Assembly (NCBI RefSeq): GCF_015207105.1
Contig: NZ_JADEXO010000007.1
Location: forward strand, 41,839 to 105,838
Origin: a cf. Phormidesmis sp. LEGE 11477
GTDB lineage: Bacteria; Cyanobacteriota; Cyanobacteriia; Phormidesmidales; Phormidesmidaceae
Reading direction: 5' to 3'
Length of the DNA: 64,000 nucleotides
The notes below the pieces were generated by a model. It was not told where the DNA came from. It made no database searches and was given only the letters and a program-made list of their open reading frames with translations. The translations under genes were made by a program, and so were the position numbers. This document shows, piece by piece, positions 16,344-25,035 of the stretch (its first letter is position 1; every line of letters begins with the position of its first letter).

Positions 16344-16763
16344 ATGACAGCCGCAACCCCCACCAAGTCAGAAGCGACAACGCCGACAAAACAGGCTTTA
16401 GCTGCGCTAGACAACAAGCTCTCCAAGCGCTACATAGCACTTGATCCATCGGGCTATTTCTTGATCTATCTAGACAGAGCAGCAGCGCTAATCTGTGCCA
16501 AACACTTCACTAACACCATCAACGAAAAAGGTCTTGCTTGCGATCCAGAAACAGGTAAGCCTTTGTCGGTGCGAGGTAATACCGTTCGTCAAGAAACGAC
16601 AGTCTTCACAGGTCGCACGGCCAAAGAGCTTTGCATGACAATTTTTGAAGACAAAGACATTCTCTGCCCGCTCACCTATCTAGACCATGCCGCTTATTTA
16701 GGACGGGAGTTTGTCAGGGCAGAGATCGCCTTGATCAACGGCACAGACTACGTTCAAGACTGA
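16344..16763 (+). CDS. DUF4346 domain-containing protein
   Basis: A 139-residue protein of the DUF4346 family, widespread in cyanobacteria. The body starts at YIALDPSGYFLIYLDRAAAL and continues with ICAKHFTNTINEKGLACDPE and FTGRTAKELCMTIFE, ending in LDHAAYLGREFVRAEIAL. Similar domains occur fused to dihydropteroate-synthase-like proteins in some archaea; here it stands alone. Function unknown. A hairpin-like repeat (GTAGGTTCT/AGAACCTGC near 16202-16230) lies between it and the previous gene. YraN follows 11 bases later, so they may be co-transcribed. Confidence 0.78.
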   Translation: MTAATPTKSEATTPTKQALAALDNKLSKRYIALDPSGYFLIYLDRAAALICAKHFTNTINEKGLACDPETGKPLSVRGNTVRQETTVFTGRTAKELCMTIFEDKDILCPLTYLDHAAYLGREFVRAEIALINGTDYVQD

Positions 16764-16774
16764 GATCTATAGCG

Positions 16775-17284
16775 TTGGTCACTTTCAGACCTGACGGCTG
16801 CAATAGGGCATTCTCTATCTACGCCCATTCAGAATCTGGCTTTTCTGCTGTGCTCAACCCTCAAGACTTAGGTAACTATGGCGAGCAGCTAGTTTGTCAA
16901 TGGCTCACCCAAAAGAACTGTCAGATATTGCAGCGCCAGTGGCACAGTCGGTTTGGCGAAATCGATCTGATTGCCAAAGGAATCAGCGGACAAGGGGGAC
17001 TAAAAGCTGAAACGCTGGCCTTTATCGAAGTCAAAACTCGTAGTAAAGGAAACTGGGATGCAGATGGACTGCTGGCCTTGACCCGATCCAAGCAGCAGAA
17101 GATAAGGACGACGGCTCGCTATTTTTTAGTGAGACATCCGCACCTGTCAGAGATTCCCTGTCGGTTTGATTTGGCGTTAGTTAGCTGTCACTCGACACAA
17201 CCACAAAATCGGCTTAGCTTACAGATACCAAGTACCCAGCAATACCTGGGACTACAGACGTACATACGAGACGCATTCTGCTGA
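16775..17284 (+). CDS. YraN family (UPF0102) putative endonuclease
   Basis: A 169-residue protein of the YraN/UPF0102 family, which has the PD-(D/E)xK nuclease fold. The core starts at LGNYGEQLVCQWLTQKN and includes WHSRFGEIDLIAK, with the catalytic Glu and Asp, and FIEVKTRSKGNW, with the ExK pair. About 30 residues precede the core; the TTG at 16775 is a weak start, and the GTG at 16850, just before LNPQDLGNYGE, may be the true one. The biological role of YraN is uncertain; DNA processing has been suggested for relatives. Confidence 0.85.
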   Translation: MVTFRPDGCNRAFSIYAHSESGFSAVLNPQDLGNYGEQLVCQWLTQKNCQILQRQWHSRFGEIDLIAKGISGQGGLKAETLAFIEVKTRSKGNWDADGLLALTRSKQQKIRTTARYFLVRHPHLSEIPCRFDLALVSCHSTQPQNRLSLQIPSTQQYLGLQTYIRDAFC

Positions 17285-17332
17285 AGAGCTGTTTGAGGTC
17301 AAGTTCTACAGTCAAGTTGCTAGCCGCCAAAG

Positions 17333-17722
17333 CTATGCCAATGTTTCAGGGCAGTAGCCAAGACCGGTGACGAACTGCTCACGAAATTCTTCTATTTCTA
17401 CGCGATCGGGTTTGCCGTGCGAAACGACAGCGACCTGGTAGCGGCGCATCACATCCACCGCAGACTGGCCCATTTCTAAACCCCAAAGTGCCATGCGAAT
17501 CCGAAAACCAGGCTCATAGGGTGTACCGATTTCGTTGAGAAAAGCCAAGAAGTTTTGCTGCGATCGCACCGTAGCGCTCTCATGCAGTTTGACTTTGACG
17601 ATCCACCCGTTGATCTGGTGAATGACCGTGATGAATTCTACAGGTAGCTGCGTAGCGCACAGCAACCGCTCAACCACTCGTAGCGACAGACTTGCATTGG
17701 ATAAGTAGTAGATGTATTCCAT
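17333..17722 (-). CDS. conserved hypothetical protein
   Basis: A 129-residue protein with no domain I can name. It begins MEYIYYLSNASLSLRVVERL and is a mix of predicted strands and helices (VEFITVIHQINGWIVKVKL, FRIRMALWGLEMGQSAVDVM) without membrane segments. The even codon use and a HIP1 site inside the frame argue for a real gene of this genome. It is convergent with yraN (48-base gap) and divergent from queA. No function is proposed. Confidence 0.55.
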   Translation of the reverse strand: MEYIYYLSNASLSLRVVERLLCATQLPVEFITVIHQINGWIVKVKLHESATVRSQQNFLAFLNEIGTPYEPGFRIRMALWGLEMGQSAVDVMRRYQVAVVSHGKPDRVEIEEFREQFVTGLGYCPETLA

Positions 17723-17971
17723 CAGTCGATGAAGAGAGAGCTACAGTCTTAAAATATCTACAGGTGCTTAAGATATCTACGGTCTCAAAATATTGTGATA
17801 AGTGCCGACCAGCTAGCCTTGCGTTCGTGGCTGGTATTGACACCCTACTCTACTCAGAACGCTCCTTTATTATGCCTTAAGCCTTCACTAGAAACGCTAC
17901 TTTCCTAATCGGGTTATAGCTTAGATCGCAGACAAACCATAGACATTTATTTAGAGGTGAGTGCCTACCTT

Positions 17972-19069
17972 ATGACGAATATTCCACCAGGTGATCGACT
18001 TTCCTCCAGCCCAGATCACCAGCTCAATGCCTATAGCTACAACTTGCCAGAAGGCCGGATCGCCCAAAATCCAGTGACCCCGCGTGATAGCTCAAAGCTG
18101 CTGGTGATAGACGGACCGCAAAGCCATCATCACAACCACTTCTACGACCTGGTCGACTGGCTGCTGCCGGGTGATTTATTAGTACTCAATGACACCAAGG
18201 TAATTCCTGCTAGATTATATGGCTACAAAGCTAGCGGCGGCGCAGTCGAAGTGTTACTGATCGAGCCAGTAGAGCATGATAAGTGGCTAGCTTTGGTTCG
18301 CCCTGGCAGAAGAATCCAGCCAGGAACTGAGATTTTGTTTGGAGAGAAAGACCACCCTTTAATGTCGGCGCTAGTAGAGTCGCGAGATGACTCGACTGGT
18401 GGCCGACTTTTGCGACTGCTACCAAAGGTAGACAAAACTATTGATGCGCTGATTCATCAGCTTGGTCAGATGCCGCTGCCGCCTTATATCACCGAGTCAG
18501 CGTCACTGCCAGAACAGTATCAAACCGTGTTTGCTCAGAAAAAGGGTGCGATCGCAGCCCCTACCGCTGGGCTTCACTTCACTCAAACCCTATTAGACAA
18601 ACTAAGTAGTAAAGGTATCCAGACTGCTGAAATTACTTTGCATGTCGGCATCGGCACCTTTCGCCCAGTCGAAGTCAGCGATATCAAAACGCATGAAATG
18701 CACAAAGAGCGGATTGAGGTATCTGCCGAAACAGTCAAAAAAATTGAGCAGACAAAGGCCAAGGGCAAAAGAGTAATTACCGTTGGCACCACATCAACTA
18801 GAGCCTTAGAAGGCGTCGCTGCAATTTGCGGCGGACTGCAACCCTACAGCGGTAAAACCGATCTCTTTATCTATCCAGGCTACCGATGGCAGGTGATAGA
18901 CGGACTGATTACCAACTTCCATCTACCGGGCTCTAGCCTGCTAATGATGGTGAGTACATTAATCGGTCGAGAGCGACTGATGGCAATTTATCAAGATGCG
19001 ATCGCCCACGACTACCGCTTCTATTCGTTTGGTGACGCCATGCTGGTCCTGCCAGAAGCGAAAATATAA
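17972..19069 (+). CDS. queA: S-adenosylmethionine:tRNA ribosyltransferase-isomerase
   Basis: QueA transfers and isomerises the ribose of S-adenosylmethionine onto preQ1 in the wobble position of tRNAs with GUN anticodons, forming epoxyqueuosine. The product (365 residues from the ATG) has the family hallmarks YNLPEGRIAQNPVTPRDSSK, LNDTKVIPARLYG, AAPTAGLHFTQTLLDKL, LHVGIGTFRPV, and the C-terminal GLITNFHLPGSSLLMMVS. A GTG at 17957 in the same frame is an alternative start; AGAGGTG lies 13 bases before the ATG. A tRNA-Tyr(GUA), one of the substrates, is encoded at 31010. The gene stands alone. Confidence 0.96.
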   Translation: MTNIPPGDRLSSSPDHQLNAYSYNLPEGRIAQNPVTPRDSSKLLVIDGPQSHHHNHFYDLVDWLLPGDLLVLNDTKVIPARLYGYKASGGAVEVLLIEPVEHDKWLALVRPGRRIQPGTEILFGEKDHPLMSALVESRDDSTGGRLLRLLPKVDKTIDALIHQLGQMPLPPYITESASLPEQYQTVFAQKKGAIAAPTAGLHFTQTLLDKLSSKGIQTAEITLHVGIGTFRPVEVSDIKTHEMHKERIEVSAETVKKIEQTKAKGKRVITVGTTSTRALEGVAAICGGLQPYSGKTDLFIYPGYRWQVIDGLITNFHLPGSSLLMMVSTLIGRERLMAIYQDAIAHDYRFYSFGDAMLVLPEAKI

Positions 19070-19114
19070 TATCTATACAATAGAATCTGTCTATATAAAG
19101 ACATATAGACAACA

Positions 19115-19144
19115 AAAAAGCGCCTCCCTAAGGAAGCGCTTTTC
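19115..19144. terminator. bidirectional terminator between queA and psbA
   Basis: An inverted repeat with arms AAAAGCGC and GCGCTTTT and an inner TCC-CTAA-GGA stem. Read on the minus strand the hairpin is followed by a run of Ts, which makes it a good intrinsic terminator for psbA about 100 bases after its stop codon. On the plus strand it can also end queA. Confidence 0.8.
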
Positions 19145-19246
19145 GCTGGTGAACCCAGGTCAGAATGCAGTGCATCTGACAAAAGGATTCACACTAATCA
19201 ACTAGTCAAAGTCGTAGTCATCCAGCCAACGCTAGACAAAAAAGAT

Positions 19247-20329
19247 CTATGCGTTGATGGCAGGAGCAGTCAAAGCTACAGGAGCAGCTTCGCCAGCAGC
19301 TAGGTCGAGCGGGAAGTTGTGAGCATTGCGCTCGTGCATTACTTCCATACCCAGGTTCGCACGGTTCAAGACATCTGCCCAAGAACCAATCACGCGACCC
19401 TGTGAGTCGATGATCGACTGGTTGAAGTTGAACCCGTTCAGGTTGAACGCCATCGTGGAAATACCAAGAGCAGTAAACCAGATGCCGACGACAGGCCATG
19501 CACCCAACAAGAAGTGGAGCGAACGGCTGTTGTTGAACGAGGCGTATTGGAAGATCAGACGACCGAAGTAGCCGTGGGCTGCAACGATGTTGTATGTCTC
19601 TTCTTCTTGGCCAAACTTGTATCCGTAGTTCTGTGACTCAGTCTCAGTTGTTTCACGAACCAAGCTCGAAGTAACGAGTGAACCGTGCATAGCTGAGAAC
19701 AGTGAACCACCGAATACACCCGCTACACCCAACATGTGGAAGGGGTGCATCAGGATGTTGTGCTCTGCCTGGAACACCAACATGAAGTTGAACGTACCAG
19801 AGATACCCAAAGGCATACCGTCAGAGAACGAACCCTGACCGAGCGGGTAGATCAAGAACACTGCAGTTGCCGCTGCGACTGGCGCAGAGTAAGCAACACA
19901 GATCCAAGGGCGCATACCGAGACGGTAGGATAGCTCCCACTCACGACCCATGTAGCAGAAAACGCCGATGAGGAAGTGGAAGATTACCAGCTGGTAAGGA
20001 CCGCCATTGTAGAGCCACTCATCAAGTGAAGCAGCTTCCCAGATGGGGTAGAAGTGCAGGCCAATTGCGTTAGAAGAAGGCACAACCGCACCAGAGATGA
20101 TGTTGTTGCCGTACATCAATGAACCTGCAACGGGCTCACGGATGCCGTCGATGTCGACGGGAGGGGCTGCGATGAACGCGATGACGAAACATGCAGTGGC
20201 AGCGAGCAGTGTCGGGATCATCAAGACGCCGAACCAACCTACATAGAGGCGGTTCTCGGTGCTTGTAACCCACTGACAGAACTGCTCCCACAAGCTAGCG
20301 CTTTGGCGCTGCTGAAGAGTAGTAGTCAT
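19247..20329 (-). CDS. psbA: photosystem II protein D1
   Basis: D1 is the photosystem II reaction-centre subunit that carries TyrZ, the QB site and most ligands of the manganese cluster. The protein is full length (360 residues) with TyrZ Y161 in [11 protein letters not shown]189-H190 in FQAEHN, and the C-terminal ligands in [17 protein letters not shown]. Processing after A344 would remove the 16-residue tail [16 protein letters not shown]. Residue 130 is Glu (YMGREWEL), which in cyanobacteria marks the high-light D1:2 type rather than the Gln-130 low-light type. The start has AAGGA seven bases upstream. A consensus promoter lies 70-100 bases before the ATG. It is probably one of several psbA copies in the genome. 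Confidence 0.98.
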   Translation of the reverse strand: MTTTLQQRQSASLWEQFCQWVTSTENRLYVGWFGVLMIPTLLAATACFVIAFIAAPPVDIDGIREPVAGSLMYGNNIISGAVVPSSNAIGLHFYPIWEAASLDEWLYNGGPYQLVIFHFLIGVFCYMGREWELSYRLGMRPWICVAYSAPVAAATAVFLIYPLGQGSFSDGMPLGISGTFNFMLVFQAEHNILMHPFHMLGVAGVFGGSLFSAMHGSLVTSSLVRETTETESQNYGYKFGQEEETYNIVAAHGYFGRLIFQYASFNNSRSLHFLLGAWPVVGIWFTALGISTMAFNLNGFNFNQSIIDSQGRVIGSWADVLNRANLGMEVMHERNAHNFPLDLAAGEAAPVALTAPAINA

Positions 20330-20397
20330 TATGAATCCTTTTTAGTTATCGAGGTACGGGACGGAGCCGCAAAAAATCAGCTCTCGCCTATGAACTT

Positions 20398-20426
20398 ATA
20401 TTAGCGGAAGCAAATAGTTTTGTAAA
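20398..20426 (-). promoter_or_regulatory. psbA sigma-70-type promoter
   Basis: On the minus strand TTTACA (20421-20426) and TAATAT (20398-20403) are separated by exactly 17 bases, a near-consensus -35/-10 pair. It sits about 70 bases upstream of the psbA ATG, leaving a leader of roughly 60 nt that includes AAGGA before the start. Confidence 0.8.
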
Positions 20427-20696
20427 GTTTATTGAGTCTGCGTGCGAGTGTTCACTCCTATCGACATAGGTCTCCTTGTCGAAAGAGATAGAAGCGGCCA
20501 AAGGCTAAGCTATCAGGGGTTTCGATGAGTGTAATGACGCTTGACTAGCTTGAAGATCAATCAAAACTCAGCTATTCGACACTGTTACGAAAAGCTTAAG
20601 AAACTATCAGATTCTCAGGTAAAGTCAGGCAAATCTGCGACTTTTCTCAGTTAATGTCGATCTTTTTCTATCGTTAGGTCTTATTTTGTAACAGCT
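20427..20696. other. non-coding region upstream of psbA
   Basis: The 270 bases between the psbA promoter and the end of tilS hold no credible reading frame or RNA gene. It is the place where light-responsive elements upstream of psbA would be expected, but I cannot identify one. Confidence 0.4.
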
Positions 20697-21779
20697 CTAT
20701 TCCTTTAATAGCCCCAATAGCTCCAAACTGATGATTGGTTTTTTGACAATAGCAATCCAGCCACCTGGGTAAGGATCTGTTTGGCTCCCATTAGCGGCTG
20801 ATAATAGCGCGAGCAGCTTTTCAACTTGGGCAAAGCTAGGTGGACTAGGAAGCACATTGTGTAATAGCTGTTTGATGACGCGGCGCTGAAGCGATCGCGG
20901 TTCAGCGATTAGGGCTTCTCGCCGTATGCTCCAAGCCTGATCTCCTGCAGATCCATGAACTGTCCGTCTATATATACGTTCAGTTTGAGCGTTTAGGTAG
21001 TCGATATCGGCAGCGGTGATTTCAGCAAGCTGAGCAACTGCCTGTTCTATCTGCGGATTGAAGTGCGATCGCAAATAAGGCATCAGCTCTAGTCGAATGC
21101 GATTGCGCCGAAAGTTTAGGTCTTGATTACTGCTGTCTTCCCACACAGAAATCTGCTGATCTTGGCAGAACCGAGCGGTTTCGGCGCGGGTAAAGTCCAG
21201 CAGAGGTCTCACCAATGTGGTGCTTTGAGACTGCTTTGCGTACTGGTTGGCACTCAGGTTTGAAGGCAAGTCTAGGGGCGAAGCTTGACTGAGAGGTCTA
21301 GTCCACCGGAGAGTGCCTAGCCCGTCGGTGCCCGTGCCCCTGAGCAGGTTATAAAGAACGGTTTCAGCGCGATCGCTCTTCGTATGCCCGGTCACTACAT
21401 AGCTATAGCCTTGTTCTTTAGCAATCCGAGCGAACACTTCATAACGCCACTGCCTAGCGGCGGCCTCGCTTTTGGTCAGGCTATTGGCGAGTTCCACCCA
21501 GATTGGCACCTGCCATGTCTTTGCTAGTTCCACCACGTGCGCTGCATTCTTAGCCGAATCTGCTCTCCAGCCGTGGTCGCAGTGAACCCATCCCAGAGCC
21601 CAGCCCCACTTAGCACCTAAATCGGTCAGTAGCCGCGCCAAGCACAGCGAATCTTGCCCGCCTGAGACAGCGACCAAAATGCGGCTACCTCTAGGAAGCA
21701 AGGTCTGCTGACGCAATAGAACATGCAGCTTGGCATGAGCAGCTGACCAGCTAGCTGATATATCCGTTGAACCAGGCAT
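20697..21779 (-). CDS. tilS: tRNA(Ile)-lysidine synthase
   Basis: TilS uses ATP and lysine to convert C34 of tRNA-Ile(CAU) to lysidine so that it reads AUA. The N-type ATP pyrophosphatase P-loop is LVAVSGGQDSLCLARLL (about residues 31-47), followed by GWVHCDHGWR, VVTGHTKSDRAETVLYNLLR and RPLLDFTRAE, then EDSSNQDLNFRRNRIRLELM. At 360 residues it is on the short side, typical for cyanobacterial forms that have a reduced C-terminal domain. The assignment is secure from the motif series. Confidence 0.95.
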   Translation of the reverse strand: MPGSTDISASWSAAHAKLHVLLRQQTLLPRGSRILVAVSGGQDSLCLARLLTDLGAKWGWALGWVHCDHGWRADSAKNAAHVVELAKTWQVPIWVELANSLTKSEAAARQWRYEVFARIAKEQGYSYVVTGHTKSDRAETVLYNLLRGTGTDGLGTLRWTRPLSQASPLDLPSNLSANQYAKQSQSTTLVRPLLDFTRAETARFCQDQQISVWEDSSNQDLNFRRNRIRLELMPYLRSHFNPQIEQAVAQLAEITAADIDYLNAQTERIYRRTVHGSAGDQAWSIRREALIAEPRSLQRRVIKQLLHNVLPSPPSFAQVEKLLALLSAANGSQTDPYPGGWIAIVKKPIISLELLGLLKE

Positions 21780-21823
21780 CGAGCTTCTACACAGCTATTA
21801 ACTCTACACAGCTATGAAATGTA

Positions 21824-23695
21824 CTAGTTGTCTCTTGTCGTATCATCTTGAATCTCAACAGCCGTCTGCTTCATCTGCTCCGTGGCTTCGTTGATACGCT
21901 GCTTTGCTCGCTGTAGCCAATCTCCGTTATCTACAGCCTTGGTAGCAGGTTCTGTAGTTACAGGTTCAGACTCGTGCGCGTCACCACGCAATCCGTCAAA
22001 GCCTTCTTTCGGGCTTTCTTCTAGAAGGCTTTGGCGGGGGATTTCAGGGCTGCCTTCGAAGCTAGCGTTTGCAGGAATATCCATCGGAGATATGGGTTCA
22101 GCCGTGGTTGGAGTCTCTTGCATGTCCCCTGATCCAACTGTTTCTATACCTTCTATAGCCGTTGCATTCGTTGCTACCTTAGCTGAGTCGCCATTGACAT
22201 CCGCAGCAATATTCGCAGTCTCATCTGAATAGTTTTCTGTAATGGGTGGGGTAGCCACTGCGCCTGTGCTGGTCATACCTGCATTAGAAACTTCTGGATT
22301 AACTATGTCTGTGCTAGATGTCAGATTGGGGTCAGTATCGGAGCTAGTGTCGCTGTCAACCCCTTCGCTGTCAAAATCACTAATGATGCGATCGCCTTGA
22401 GCACTACTCGACCCAGCACTCACTTTGTAGTCAGTCTCTTCATCAGAGCTTTTACTTGCCGCCCAAATCAGCAGCCCCAGTCCAGACAACGGCAGTAACA
22501 GCCACCACCATCGGCCCTCCTCAGCTAGGCGATCGCTGATATTACTCAATTCTTCATCAATATCGACTGTTGGATCACCCACGTTGCGATCGCCTGCACT
22601 TGGATCAATTCCAACGCCGAGCACACCCTCTGCTTCCTCAGCTAGTAAATTGCCATTCGCATCGATTAGTTCGCCTTCCGAATTAATCAAAAAGCCTTCT
22701 GGACTGATCAAATTGCCCTCAGCATCGACTAACTGGCCGTCGGCATTTGGCGTTCCAACTATCGTTGTCGTCGGGCTAGCAGCGACAGGCCGATCTTCCT
22801 CAGTCAGGTTGGTGTTCGCTACGATATCCTGCCCAGGTTGGCCTGTGGCATAGCCTAAGAACGCATCGACAGCTAGCGATGTAGCACCCTCTGCATAGAC
22901 GAGCGAGTAAGGCTGAGAGAAAGGATAGCGGTCGTCTGTAGGAAGAGTTTGATGTAGCGGCAGTGCTTTCAAGCTAGGCTGACTAGCTAGCTCACTAACG
23001 AGCAGATAGCCAATGCCGTCAGAGCCTAGAGTACTGGCTAGAGCCTCTGCTGTATCCGTTTGAAGGGTGGTTGCATTAGCGCCTGTTTCAAAGGGCGCTG
23101 GATCAAAAATAGGATAAGGTCTAAGGGACTGTCGAATCTTGCTGCTTGCTGGTCGATCTACGAGAGTGATCGGTCTAGACGTTCCTCCGACCGCAGCCCA
23201 GTCGGTGATTTCCCCTCGAAAAATTTGAGCAAACTGATTGCCAGTCAGGCTTTGAGAAAAAGGATTGCTCTGGTCAACAACGATGGCAATTTTTTCTCGC
23301 CTGAGCGCAATTGCCTGTAGACCCTTGGCTTCTTCTTCTGTCGTTAGCGGGCGGCTGATAGCCGCAAGATCGGCGTTGTCGCTTAGAACATCTTGAATAG
23401 CTTGCTCAGCAGTTTTTGTCTCTATCTCGATTTCGCTACCTGGGTAGCTGTCTTCAAAACCCTGCTGTAGCGCTTCACTAAGGGTATTCACCTTGCGAGA
23501 ACCGCTGCTGATGCGAACCCGAGTGCCCTGTGGGACAGACTCTGGCACAGAAAAGCTGGCTGCCTGAGCAATCGACTGGGCCGTGATCGACTGGGCTAGC
23601 GCTGGCTGTGACGGGGCGATCGCAAGTTTGGCGGGTATGGCACAGGCAACAAGCGCGGCAGTGGTCAGGATTAAAACTTTCTTTTGATGAGCCAT
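21824..23695 (-). CDS. PstS-like substrate-binding protein with repeat and membrane-anchored tail
   Basis: A large exported protein whose N-terminal half resembles phosphate-type periplasmic binding proteins: signal peptide (VLILTTAALVACAIPAK), then about 270 residues with LSDNADLAAISRPLTTEEEA, FSQSLTGNQFAQIFRGEITD and GSDGIGYLLVSELA. Next come about six degenerate 8-residue units (GQLVDAEGNLISPEGFLINS and on), a transmembrane helix (WWWLLLPLSGLGLLIWAA) and a 200-residue acidic, low-complexity tail that ends in an amphipathic helix. I set the start at the ATG 23695, just before the signal peptide and after GGAGG; the frame stays open to a GTG at 23740. It is not a normal PstS, which lacks the C-terminal half. 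Confidence 0.72.
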   Translation of the reverse strand: MAHQKKVLILTTAALVACAIPAKLAIAPSQPALAQSITAQSIAQAASFSVPESVPQGTRVRISSGSRKVNTLSEALQQGFEDSYPGSEIEIETKTAEQAIQDVLSDNADLAAISRPLTTEEEAKGLQAIALRREKIAIVVDQSNPFSQSLTGNQFAQIFRGEITDWAAVGGTSRPITLVDRPASSKIRQSLRPYPIFDPAPFETGANATTLQTDTAEALASTLGSDGIGYLLVSELASQPSLKALPLHQTLPTDDRYPFSQPYSLVYAEGATSLAVDAFLGYATGQPGQDIVANTNLTEEDRPVAASPTTTIVGTPNADGQLVDAEGNLISPEGFLINSEGELIDANGNLLAEEAEGVLGVGIDPSAGDRNVGDPTVDIDEELSNISDRLAEEGRWWWLLLPLSGLGLLIWAASKSSDEETDYKVSAGSSSAQGDRIISDFDSEGVDSDTSSDTDPNLTSSTDIVNPEVSNAGMTSTGAVATPPITENYSDETANIAADVNGDSAKVATNATAIEGIETVGSGDMQETPTTAEPISPMDIPANASFEGSPEIPRQSLLEESPKEGFDGLRGDAHESEPVTTEPATKAVDNGDWLQRAKQRINEATEQMKQTAVEIQDDTTRDN

Positions 23696-23740
23696 TGTGC
23701 CAATGGACACCTCCGGTATGGTTGTTAACTTTTGAAGCAC

Positions 23741-24063
23741 GGTAGCGCTTGGAATGTTTAAGGGAAGTTAAGTGGAAATAAATCAGTGCTGGATATAGCT
23801 GTCAGAGATATCTATGAACATTACACGCTAAGGCAGTCCTTGGATGATTACGTGACTTTATATTTTCTCTGAGCAGAAAATAGCTGAACGTATTGCTAGA
23901 CGCTCATGTTGCCAACTGCCGCGTATTGCTGCTTAAGAAAGATACATTGAAAGATATCAATTTATTTTGATAAATCTGGGTATATTTGGCCCGCGCTATG
24001 TTGCATAAAGCAATAGTGTTCTAAGATAGCCAGTGTTCTAAGATAGCCAAGTCTTGTGGCTAG
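23741..24063. promoter_or_regulatory. divergent intergenic region with short direct repeats
   Basis: This 323-base stretch separates the PstS-like gene from minC. It is relatively AT-rich. GTGTTCTAAGATAGCCA occurs twice in tandem near 24016-24050. On the minus strand CTTAACTTCCCTTAAACA (23755-23772) resembles two Pho-box half-sites upstream of the PstS-like gene, with spacing one base shorter than usual. No gene is seen. Confidence 0.45.
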
Positions 24064-24129
24064 GTGGATAGGGCTTTTGCCTTGGTCTCATTCGAGTTAG
24101 AACATATCGGCCAAAAGGTGTGTCGGCAG

Positions 24130-25035
24130 ATGGTTCCAGATTTTTCTTCTTCTCAGAATAGCCAGGAATCTGAGGAAATTGACTTTAACAACTTCATATT
24201 GGAAATTGAGCCGGACTCAGCGTCGGCAGAGGTTTTGCCCGCCTCTGTAAAGGGGCAGATGAAGTCGGAAAATAATCCTAATTTACAGGTGCAGTTCAAG
24301 AGTGAGGGGGGACGGCTACTGCTGATTCTGCCACCTGCGCCTGAAAAAAGCCGCAACCCAGTCTATTGGGAAGAGCTTAGGCAGCAGCTAAAAGGACGCA
24401 TCAGCGGTGGTGAGCGCTTTTTGCAGCCGCACACGCCTGTCCATCTGATTGCTCGCGATCGCCTACTAGATAGTCAGCAGGTACAAGAGATAGACGCCCT
24501 GCTCAATGACGCGCAGCTACCCCTCAAGCGCATCTATGCCAGCCGCCGCCAAACCGCTGTTGCCGCTGCTACTGCCGGATATTCAGTAGAACAGCAAACT
24601 ACCCTCAATCACCTAGGCCAAGGGCAAGAAGCTTCCCGCCAGGCAATGGACGAGCCGCTGTATATGCAGACTACCCTTCGATCTGGCGTCGAGGTACGAC
24701 ATCGGGGTACCGTCATCATGCTGGGTGATGCCAATCCTGGCAGCTCTATCGTGGCTGAAGGTGACGTTTTTGTCTGGGGCCGCCTGCGCGGGGTAGTCCA
24801 TGCGGGTGCAGGTGGCAACAGCCAGTGCCGCATTATGGCCCTGCACATGCAGCCGACTCAGCTACGTATTGCCGATAAGGTGGCGCGATCGCCCGATACT
24901 CCTCCAGTCCAATATCAGCCAGAAGTTGCCTACATCGGCCCCGACGGCATTCGGATTGCGCTGGCCTCGGAGTTCGCTCTTGCCGATTTGACTCATTCAG
25001 GAACCACCACAGGGACCCCCCAAGAAAATACATGA
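24130..25035 (+). CDS. minC: septum site-determining protein MinC
   Basis: MinC inhibits FtsZ assembly away from mid-cell and is recruited by MinD. The N-terminal domain includes EGGRLLLILPPAPEK and the LRQQLKGRISGGERFLQ stretch. A linker follows, then the C-terminal beta-helix domain (about residues 180-290) with LRSGVEVRHRGTVIMLGDAN, EGDVFVWGRLRGVVHAGAGG and IMALHMQPTQLRIAD. The ATG at 24130 has AAAGGTG nine bases upstream and is preferred over the in-frame GTG at 24064. The stop overlaps the minD start by four bases (ATGA), which implies coupled translation. Confidence 0.93.
   Translation: MVPDFSSSQNSQESEEIDFNNFILEIEPDSASAEVLPASVKGQMKSENNPNLQVQFKSEGGRLLLILPPAPEKSRNPVYWEELRQQLKGRISGGERFLQPHTPVHLIARDRLLDSQQVQEIDALLNDAQLPLKRIYASRRQTAVAAATAGYSVEQQTTLNHLGQGQEASRQAMDEPLYMQTTLRSGVEVRHRGTVIMLGDANPGSSIVAEGDVFVWGRLRGVVHAGAGGNSQCRIMALHMQPTQLRIADKVARSPDTPPVQYQPEVAYIGPDGIRIALASEFALADLTHSGTTTGTPQENT

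Noticed and set aside
16132..16449. 105-residue minus-strand frame across the end of the acyltransferase gene and the DUF4346 start
   Set aside because: It overlaps two well-supported genes on the other strand and shows no family features.
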